Below, piece by piece: positions 6,169 to 11,295 of a stretch of DNA of 11,295 nucleotides. The notes under the pieces were generated by a model, which was not told the origin of the DNA, ran no database searches, and saw only the letters and a list, made by a program, of their open reading frames with translations. The position numbers and the translations under genes are program-made. This DNA is from DATGMP01 sp035293565 (GTDB taxonomy: Bacteria > Pseudomonadota > Alphaproteobacteria > BOG-932 > Roseiterribacteraceae). How positions within the stretch are numbered: position 1 is the stretch's first letter; every line of letters begins with the position of its first letter. Where the stretch lies: contig DATGMP010000093.1 of the NCBI GenBank assembly GCA_035293565.1, positions 1-11,295 of the forward strand, given 5' to 3'.

Positions 6169-6176
6169 CGCGCGCG

Positions 6177-6271
6177 ATGTCCAACTTCGCCTTCCTCGCC
6201 GCCGAATTCCCTGCCGTGCATGGGGCGGCGGTGGAGGCGGAGCGTCAGGCGGGGGTGTCGCCGACGGCGGC
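6177..6271 (+). repeat. Direct repeat of hsdR 5' end, copy 1
   Basis: These 95 bases match 7109-7203 at 91 positions in the same direction, 932 bases apart. The two copies bracket the antitoxin gene, the 28-bp inverted repeat and the GIY-YIG gene. Recombination between them would remove the whole cassette and leave hsdS followed directly by full-length hsdR. Confidence 0.9.
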
Positions 6272-6326
6272 GCTCGGTCAGTGGCGCGATTTCGAGGCGC
6301 GGAAAGCGGCGAGCAGGAGGAAATGA
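6177..6326 (+). pseudogene. Duplicated hsdR 5' end fused to an unrelated tail (49-codon chimeric ORF)
   Basis: Starting 8 bases after the hsdS stop, this ORF reads MSNFAFLAAEFPAVHGAAVEAERQAGVSPTAA and then ALGQWRDFEARKAASRRK stop (the alanine at the join is shared). Codons 1-32 copy the start of the intact hsdR at 7109: 91 of 95 bases agree (6177-6271 against 7109-7203). Three of the four differences are silent and one gives Gly for Glu. After codon 32 the sequence no longer follows hsdR. The tail runs into an ATGA overlap with the next gene, the arrangement of a toxin followed by its antitoxin. I therefore infer that QWRDFEARKAASRRK is the C-terminal remnant of a toxin gene whose 5' part was replaced. 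Position and spacing suggest this marks the original place of hsdR. The peptide may still be translated, but a function is unlikely. Confidence 0.75.
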
Positions 6327-6655
6327 GCATGCCCCTTACCAGGGATTTTCGCGAGACCGTGCAGGCGCGCGCAGCGCGCGACCCGGCCTTTCGCGAGGCG
6401 CTGTTCCAGGAATCGATGCGCGCCTTGCTGCAGGGCGATGTCGATGCCGGCAGGGCCGCGATTCGCGATTACATCAACGCCACGCTCGGCTTCGAGAAAT
6501 TGGGAGCGGCGCTCGGCCGGTCGCCGAAGAGCCTGATGCGCATGTTCGGGCCGGGCGGCAACCCGACGGCGGAAAATCTGCTGGGCGTCATCGGCGTCCT
6601 GCAGAAGGAAACCGGCGTCCATCTCGAAGTCCGCGCCGTCGCCGACGCGGCCTGA
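6323..6655 (+). CDS. HI1420-type addiction-module antidote protein (orphan antitoxin)
   Basis: A 110-residue DNA-binding protein of the HI1420-like addiction module antidote family. In intact loci members sit just downstream of a RelE/ParE-like toxin, bind it and repress the operon. Family features seen: MPLTRDFRETVQARAARDPAFREALFQESMRALLQGDVDAGRAAIRDYINATLGFEKLGAALG, then the recognition-helix segment RSPKSLMRMFGPGGNPTAENLLGVIGVLQ, and GVHLEVRAV at the end. I chose the ATG at 6323 because AGGAGG (6315-6320) precedes it and because its ATGA overlaps the stop of the chimeric ORF; a second ATG at 6329 is possible. The in-frame upstream extension to 6107 overlaps hsdS and is not credible. No complete toxin is encoded beside it, so it is an orphan that may now act as a solo repressor or as an antidote to toxins elsewhere. 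Confidence 0.85.
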   Translation: MSMPLTRDFRETVQARAARDPAFREALFQESMRALLQGDVDAGRAAIRDYINATLGFEKLGAALGRSPKSLMRMFGPGGNPTAENLLGVIGVLQKETGVHLEVRAVADAA

Positions 6656-6704
6656 CGCGAAGCGCCCGAGCCGCATGTCGATTTTTTCGCCATCCCGACA
6701 TTCA

Positions 6705-6789
6705 CCGTCATCCCGACGAAAGTCGGGATCCATCTCTCCGCCGCCGAGAAGGCTGAAAAATTGGATCCCGACTTTCGTCGGGATGACGG
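6705..6789. repeat. Perfect 28-bp inverted repeat, REP-like paired hairpins
   Basis: The 28 bases at 6705-6732 are the exact reverse complement of 6762-6789, with a 29-base spacer. Each arm also folds on itself through ATCCCGAC-GAAA-GTCGGGAT, so the unit can form either two small hairpins or one long one. In reading frames such units translate to VIPTKVGIQ or DPDFRRDDG, peptides I recognise from very abundant dispersed repeats in proteobacteria. An extra partial element, CATCCCGAC, lies just before it (about 6690-6698). The right arm ends 22 bases ahead of the GIY-YIG start. Confidence 0.9.
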
Positions 6790-6811
6790 GTATGGATTGG
6801 GCCGAAGGGTT

Positions 6812-7102
6812 GTGAAACAATTTGCTGTCTATATCGTGGCGAGCGATCGAAACGGCACGATTTATATCGGGATGACCAGTAATCTTGCTCAGCGGATCTG
6901 GCAGCATAAGGAGAAAGTCGTGCCGGGATTCACGGCTACCTACGGCTGCGACAAGCTGGTTTATTTCGAAATGTTCGACAACGCCGAAGCCGCGATAACA
7001 CGGGAGCGACGGCTCAAGGAATGGAAACGCGCCTGGAAAATCGCGCTCATCGAAGACGCCAATCCGATTTGGGCTGATCTTTACACCGGAATCGCCGGCT
7101 AG
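6812..7102 (+). CDS. GIY-YIG nuclease family protein, small single-domain type
   Basis: A 96-residue stand-alone GIY-YIG domain of the UPF0213-like/small nuclease type. The two signature strands are VYIVAS and IYIGMTSNL (in place of GIY and YIG), followed by the catalytic-type Arg in LAQRIWQHK, then GFTATYGCDKLVYFE, the conserved helix AITRERRLKEWKRAWKIALIE with the metal-binding Glu, and NPIWADLY. All expected residues are present, so it is probably an active DNA endonuclease. The start is the GTG at 6812 (VKQFAVYIV, as in relatives that begin MKxFYVYI). A TTG at 6761 would add residues encoded by the repeat itself and is rejected. No good Shine-Dalgarno sequence is seen. It lies directly after the 28-bp inverted repeat and six bases before hsdR. 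Relatives are reported, from memory, to include single-strand-specific nucleases acting at genomic repeats; the role here is inferred. Confidence 0.88.
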   Translation: MKQFAVYIVASDRNGTIYIGMTSNLAQRIWQHKEKVVPGFTATYGCDKLVYFEMFDNAEAAITRERRLKEWKRAWKIALIEDANPIWADLYTGIAG

Positions 7103-7108
7103 AGTCGC

Positions 7109-7203
7109 ATGTCCAACTTCGCCTTCCTCGCCGCCGAGTTTCCTGCCGTGCATGAGGCGGCCGTGGAGGCGGAGCGTCAGGCGGGGGTGTCGCCGACGGC
7201 GGC
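7109..7203 (+). repeat. Direct repeat of hsdR 5' end, copy 2 (within intact hsdR)
   Basis: The first 95 bases of the complete hsdR gene, matched by 6177-6271 at 91 of 95 positions. The match breaks down exactly after the ACGGCGGC stretch at codon 32 (then GCGTTC here, GCTCGG in copy 1). Confidence 0.9.
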
Positions 7204-10200
7204 CGCGTTCTTCGCCGGCAAGGCGGTCGAGGTGGCGGTGAAATGGGCGTTCCGCGCCGATCCCAATCTCAGGCTGCCGTACCAGGACAATATCGCGGCG
7301 CTGCTGCACGAGCCGAGCTTTCGCCGCGCCGCCGGCGAGGCCGTGTTCGCCAAGGCGAAGCTGATCAACAGCCTGCGCAACCGCGCGGTTCACGAGGAGC
7401 GCAATATCCGGCCGGAGGACGCGGCCGGCGCGGTCAAGGAGCTGTTCCATGTCTGCTTCTGGCTCGCCCGCACCTACGGGCGAAAGAGCAAGCCGCCGGA
7501 TGGTCTGATCTTCAATCCGGCGCCGCTGCAGAATCGCGACGACAGGCTGAAGCGCGCCTTCGCCTACATCAAGAAGCAGCAGGCGGATCTCGACGCCAAG
7601 AATGGCGAGCTGACGAAGCTGCTCGCCGACAAGCAGAATCTGGACGATGCGCTGACGGCGCTGCGCGCCGAAGTCGCCGCCGCGCGCAGGGCATCCGAAG
7701 CGACCGCCGACAGCCACGACTACAACGAGGCGGAGACCCGCGACCGCTATATCGATCTGCTGCTGCGCGAGGCCGGATGGGCGCTCGACAAGCCGGAGGA
7801 TATCGAGTTTCGGGTCGAGGGCATGCCGAACGAGCAAGGCGTCGGCTTCGTCGATTACGTTCTGTGGGGTGCGGACGGAAAGCCTCTCGGGCTCGTCGAG
7901 GCCAAGCGCACGCGCAAGGACGCGCGCCAGGGCCAGCAGCAGGCGAAGCTCTATGCCGATCGGCTGGAGGCGCGATTCGGCCAGCGGCCGGTGATCTTCT
8001 ATTCCAACGGCTATGAACATTGGATCTGGGACGACACGCGCTATCCGCCGCGCCAGATCGGCGGCTTCTATAAGCAGGACGAGCTGGAGCTGCTGATCCA
8101 GCGGCGCACCGGCCGCAAGCCGCTGATCTCAGAGCCGATCAACCGCAGGATCGTCGAACGTCCCTATCAGCAGCGGGCGATCCGCAGCATCGCGCGCAGC
8201 TTCGAACAGGACGGCGACCGCAAGGCGCTGCTGGTCATGGCGACCGGGTCGGGCAAGACGCGCACCGTCATCGCGCTGGTCGATCTGCTGATGCGCGCCG
8301 GCTGGGTGAAGCGGGTGCTGTTCCTGGCCGATCGCGTTGCGCTGGTGAACCAGGCCGCCGGCGCGTTCAAGGCGCATCTGCCGGATTCCGCGCCGGTCAA
8401 TCTGGTCACCGAACGCACCAGCGACGGCCGCGTCTTCCTGTCGACCTATCCGACGATGATGAATTTGATCGACGGCCGGCAGGACGGAACGGTGAAATTC
8501 GGTCCCGGCCATTTCGACATGATCGTGATCGATGAGGCGCACCGCTCGGTCTATCAGCGCTTCCGCGCCATCTTCGAATATTTCGACGGCTTCCTCGTCG
8601 GGCTGACGGCGACGCCCAAGGACGAGATCGACAAGAACACCTACGCGCTGTTCGACCTCGAGGACGGCGTTCCGACCGACGCCTATTCGTTGGATGAGGC
8701 GGTGAGCGACGGCTATCTGGTGCCGCCCAAGGCGATCTCGGTCCCGCTGAAGATCGTCCGCGCGGGATTGCGCTACGACGAGCTGAGCGAGGAGGAAAAG
8801 GACCATTGGGACAGCCTGGAATGGGGCGAGGAGGAAATCCCCGACAGCGTCGAAGCGGCGGAAGTCAACAAGCGGCTGTTCAACCTGGAAACGGTCGACC
8901 TGGTCATCGCGCATCTGATGCAGAACGGGCTGAAGGTCGAAGGCGGCGATCGCCTCGGCAAGACGATCATTTTCGCCAAGAGCCAGGCGCACGCGCTGTT
9001 CATCGAAAAAAGGTTCAACGCGGCCTATCCCAACCTCGCGGGACACTTTGCCCGCGTGATCACCCATCAGAGCGGGCCTTACGCCCAGACGCTGATCGAC
9101 GATTTCTCGAAGAGGAACGCCGCGCCGCATATCGCGATCTCGGTCGACATGCTCGATACCGGCATCGATGTGCCGGAAGTCGTGAATCTCGTCTTTTTCA
9201 AGCAGGTCCGATCGAAGACCAAATTCTGGCAGATGATGGGCCGCGGAACGCGGCTCTGCCCCGACCTGTTCGGCCCGGGTGACGACAAGGAATTCTTCCG
9301 CGTCTTCGATTATTGCCAGAATTTGGAGTTCTTCGGCGCCAATCCCGAAATCCGGGAGGCGGGCGCCGCGAAATCGCTGTCGGCACGGCTGTTCGCCGCG
9401 CGGCTCGATCTGGTGCGCGCGTTGGACAAGAAGGCTGGCGTGGAACCGAAGGGCCTTTCCGAAGGCGACCAGGTCAAGCTCGCGCCCTATGACGCGCATG
9501 CCGCGATCCTGAGCGAAACGGAGATCAGGGCCGCCGCGCTGAAGATTCTTCAGGACACGGTCGCGGGCCTGAATTTGGAGAATTTCATCGTCCGGCAGCG
9601 CCGCCGCACGGTCGAGAAATATCTGAAACCCGAAGCCTGGGAGGCGTTGGGCGCCGAGCAGCGCGACGAGCTGGTCGACGAGATCGCACCGCTGCCCACC
9701 GCGCTGTCGCTTGGCAACGAAGACGCGAAGCGGTTCGACCTGCTGATGTTCTCGCTCGAACTGGCGCTGCTGAACGGATCGAAACAATTCGCCAGGCTGC
9801 GCAAGCAGCTGGTCGAGATCGCCTCCGCGCTGGAAGACCAGACCGGTATTCCGGCGATCGCGCATCAGGCCGCGCTGATCGAGGAAATTCAGACCGACCA
9901 ATGGTGGGAAGGGATTACGGTGCCCTTGCTCGAATTGGTGCGGCTGCGCCTGCGCGATCTGGTGCAGCATATCGAACGGTCGAAGAAGGGGCTGGTCTAT
10001 TCGAATTTCAGCGACGAGATGGGCGCCGGCGTCGAGCATGAGCTGCCGCAGATCGGCGCGACCGAATTCGCCCAGTTCAAGCGCAAGGCCCGGCACTTTC
10101 TGAAGGCGCATGAGGATCACATCGTCCTGCACAAGCTGCGCCAAGGCAGACCGCTGACACCATCCGATCTGGTCGAATTGGAGAAGATGCTGCTCGACGC

Positions 10201-10534
10201 CGGCATCGGCGAGGCCGGCGACATCGAGCGCGCCCGCGAAACCAGCCATGGCTTCGGCCGCTTCGTCCGCTCATTGGTCGGCCTCGACCGCGCGGCGGTC
10301 AGCGCCGTGTTCGAGGAGTTCCTGTCGGCCGGAACCGCGACGGCGGCCCAGATCGAGTTCATCAACATGATCATCGAGCATCTGACCGACCAAGGCGTCA
10401 TGGATCCCGCGCTGCTCTATGAGCCGCCCTTTACGGATATCGCGCCGACCGGCCCGGAGCAGGTTTTTGGAGAGGCGAAGGTGACACAGCTCTTCGCGAA
10501 GATTCGGGCGATCAACGCCAGCGCGGTGGCGTGA
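7109..10534 (+). CDS. hsdR: Type I restriction-modification system, restriction/translocase subunit HsdR
   Basis: HsdR is the motor and nuclease of the type I complex: it pulls unmethylated DNA using ATP and cuts at a distance. The 1141-residue order is: DUF4145-like helical domain (about 12-125, with the NSLRNRAVHEE core); coiled coil (about 140-195); PD-(D/E)XK nuclease with Asp249 and Glu264-Ala-Lys266; then a superfamily 2 helicase. The helicase shows Walker A ATGSGKT (378-384), DEAH (475-478), TATP (500-503), DTGIDVPEV and QMMGRGTRL (708-716). A helical C-terminal region of EcoEI-R_C type (about 850-1130) would bind M2S. Every catalytic motif is present and the length is within range, so the subunit looks functional. 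No Shine-Dalgarno sequence precedes the ATG at 7109; translation may be coupled to the GIY-YIG gene ending at 7102. It is separated from hsdS by 940 bases instead of the usual few. Confidence 0.96.
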   Translation: MSNFAFLAAEFPAVHEAAVEAERQAGVSPTAAAFFAGKAVEVAVKWAFRADPNLRLPYQDNIAALLHEPSFRRAAGEAVFAKAKLINSLRNRAVHEERNIRPEDAAGAVKELFHVCFWLARTYGRKSKPPDGLIFNPAPLQNRDDRLKRAFAYIKKQQADLDAKNGELTKLLADKQNLDDALTALRAEVAAARRASEATADSHDYNEAETRDRYIDLLLREAGWALDKPEDIEFRVEGMPNEQGVGFVDYVLWGADGKPLGLVEAKRTRKDARQGQQQAKLYADRLEARFGQRPVIFYSNGYEHWIWDDTRYPPRQIGGFYKQDELELLIQRRTGRKPLISEPINRRIVERPYQQRAIRSIARSFEQDGDRKALLVMATGSGKTRTVIALVDLLMRAGWVKRVLFLADRVALVNQAAGAFKAHLPDSAPVNLVTERTSDGRVFLSTYPTMMNLIDGRQDGTVKFGPGHFDMIVIDEAHRSVYQRFRAIFEYFDGFLVGLTATPKDEIDKNTYALFDLEDGVPTDAYSLDEAVSDGYLVPPKAISVPLKIVRAGLRYDELSEEEKDHWDSLEWGEEEIPDSVEAAEVNKRLFNLETVDLVIAHLMQNGLKVEGGDRLGKTIIFAKSQAHALFIEKRFNAAYPNLAGHFARVITHQSGPYAQTLIDDFSKRNAAPHIAISVDMLDTGIDVPEVVNLVFFKQVRSKTKFWQMMGRGTRLCPDLFGPGDDKEFFRVFDYCQNLEFFGANPEIREAGAAKSLSARLFAARLDLVRALDKKAGVEPKGLSEGDQVKLAPYDAHAAILSETEIRAAALKILQDTVAGLNLENFIVRQRRRTVEKYLKPEAWEALGAEQRDELVDEIAPLPTALSLGNEDAKRFDLLMFSLELALLNGSKQFARLRKQLVEIASALEDQTGIPAIAHQAALIEEIQTDQWWEGITVPLLELVRLRLRDLVQHIERSKKGLVYSNFSDEMGAGVEHELPQIGATEFAQFKRKARHFLKAHEDHIVLHKLRQGRPLTPSDLVELEKMLLDAGIGEAGDIERARETSHGFGRFVRSLVGLDRAAVSAVFEEFLSAGTATAAQIEFINMIIEHLTDQGVMDPALLYEPPFTDIAPTGPEQVFGEAKVTQLFAKIRAINASAVA

Positions 10535-10556
10535 AAGCGAGGGAACAGCGCGGCCC

Positions 10557-10585
10557 TTGACTTTTGTTCTTGTTTCGTTCATGGT
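10557..10585 (+). promoter_or_regulatory. Possible promoter of the last gene, placing transcription at its ATG
   Basis: CTTGACT (TTGACT at 10557-10562, 5 of 6 to -35) is followed after 17 bases by CATGGT (10580-10585), a poor -10. The spacing would start transcription within a few bases of the ATG at 10594, which has no properly spaced Shine-Dalgarno sequence. This suggests a leaderless transcript. It is a consensus match only. The rest of the 59-base gap after hsdR shows no terminator hairpin. Confidence 0.35.
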
Positions 10586-10593
10586 GGCGAGGC

Positions 10594-11295
10594 ATGAACC
10601 CGCTCGTTCAAAACCCCAGCCCCGACGGACAAGTCCCCCTGGACAAGCCCGCCGGCGAAGCTGCGCCCGCACGGGAGCGCAAGGGCCCGCTCGACGGCAT
10701 CGAGGAGGGCATGCGGGCCGATCAGCTGGAAAGCCTGGGCTGGCTCAGGCGCTACGGCATGGGGATCGCCGAAAGGCTGGATCGCTACGCCCGCGGATTG
10801 CTGCTGTCGCAGATGCTGCAGGAGCCCTTCCACGAGGTCGACGTGGCGCTCGCCTTTTCGCGCATCGCCAAATCGGTGCGCCAGATCATCGTGCTGGAGC
10901 AGGAGACCGCCGGGATACGGGCGATGCGCGTGCCGCACGACGTCGCCGAGCGCACCGCCCCGCGCGCCCGACGGGCGGCCGCGCAGGAAGCCGCCGCGCG
11001 CGCGGTCGCCGCCGGGCTGGAGGCTGACGCCGATCGCGAGGCCGACGATCTTATCGACCGCGACGACACCCGGGATTGCGACGATTACCGCAGCGGCCCG
11101 GCCGAGGCGATCATGGCCGAGGTGCGGGCCGATCTCGACGCCATGCCCGGCGCGGCCCTGGTGGCCCGCCGCCTGGCCGAGGCGCCGGCCGCCATGCTGG
11201 CGCCGCTCTCACCCGCGCCCGAGCCGGCCCCGATCGCCGAGACCCCGCGCGAGCGCCTGCCCGGCGAGACCTCCGAGCAATGGCGCGATCGGCTG
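10594..11295 (+). CDS. Unrecognised protein, 3' end outside window
   Basis: An open frame of 234 codons runs from the ATG at 10594 to the window edge without a stop. I do not recognise the family. The N-terminus is Pro-rich and probably flexible (residues 1-30). Next comes a compact helical segment ESLGWLRRYGMGIAERLDRYARGLLLSQMLQEPFHEVDVALAFSRIAKSVRQIIVLEQETAGIR (about 46-110), predicted soluble with alternating basic and hydrophobic positions. After that is an Ala/Arg/Asp/Glu-rich, low-complexity stretch with an acidic patch (ADADREADDLIDRDDTRDCDD, about 142-162), and a Pro/Ala-rich part near the edge. The codon bias (GC-rich third positions) fits the high-GC genes of the window, and the opposite-strand frames look like shadows. 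There is no signal peptide, membrane segment or enzyme motif. It may be the first gene of the flanking chromosome to the right of the island. Confidence 0.65.
   Translation, partial: MNPLVQNPSPDGQVPLDKPAGEAAPARERKGPLDGIEEGMRADQLESLGWLRRYGMGIAERLDRYARGLLLSQMLQEPFHEVDVALAFSRIAKSVRQIIVLEQETAGIRAMRVPHDVAERTAPRARRAAAQEAAARAVAAGLEADADREADDLIDRDDTRDCDDYRSGPAEAIMAEVRADLDAMPGAALVARRLAEAPAAMLAPLSPAPEPAPIAETPRERLPGETSEQWRDRL

Noticed and set aside
6705..6789. The 28-bp inverted repeat as a rho-independent terminator
   Set aside because: No T tract follows the right arm, and the symmetric paired-hairpin build fits a dispersed REP-like element better.
6761..6811. TTG at 6761 as the GIY-YIG start
   Set aside because: The extra residues (DPDFRRDDG) are simply the translated inverted-repeat arm; the family begins at the VKQFAVYIV segment, 6812.
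6278..8020. 580-residue minus-strand frame across the cassette and hsdR start
   Set aside because: It passes through the antitoxin, the 28-bp inverted repeat (giving VIPTKVGIQ-type peptide) and hsdR. It is a shadow frame kept open by base composition.
8129..10249. 706-residue open frame on the minus strand opposite hsdR
   Set aside because: It is antisense to clearly conserved helicase motifs; its composition (Arg, Asp, Gln, His rich) is typical of a GC-rich shadow frame.
1..11295. tRNA, rRNA or riboswitch genes
   Set aside because: I saw no cloverleaf with a conserved T arm, no rRNA-like conserved stretch and no aptamer pattern; a covariance-model scan would be needed to exclude small RNAs.

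Overview
The window looks like chromosome of a GC-rich alphaproteobacterium, most probably a sphingomonad. The evidence is the 3' part of ftsZ, whose product has the long Pro/Ala-rich linker and the DDLLEIPAFLRRQAN-type C-terminal peptide usual in that group, plus generally high-GC codon use. No taxon-specific RNA gene is present, so the assignment rests on protein style only.

Layout: (1) 1-1153, end of ftsZ and a strong hairpin terminator. (2) 1184-1252, a decayed copy of the 3' end of a higA-type antitoxin gene. (3) 1305-2145, a two-gene unit of a small basic protein overlapping a zeta-toxin-like P-loop kinase; the unit is toxin-antitoxin-like, but its small protein is not a recognised antitoxin. 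(4) 2161-2282 and 3196-3355, two same-direction copies of a GC-rich palindromic intergenic repeat. They bracket a small conserved orphan gene (2300-2527, +) and a complete higBA toxin-antitoxin pair (2552-3140, -). (5) 3455-10534, a type I restriction-modification operon, hsdM-hsdS-hsdR, interrupted between hsdS and hsdR by about 0.93 kb. The interruption holds a duplicated 5' end of hsdR fused to a foreign tail, a HI1420-type antitoxin gene without an intact toxin, a perfect 28-bp inverted repeat of REP type, and a small GIY-YIG nuclease gene. (6) 10594 to the end, an unrecognised gene that runs off the window.

The 9.4 kb between ftsZ and the last gene reads as a small defence/addiction island: three toxin-antitoxin-like loci at different stages of decay, one apparently complete type I R-M system and a repeat-associated nuclease. 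HsdM and HsdS would form the modification enzyme, and with HsdR the restriction enzyme.

The items that deserve most attention are the GIY-YIG gene joined to the 28-bp palindromic repeat, the mosaic junction inside the hsd operon, and the small-protein/zeta-kinase pair.
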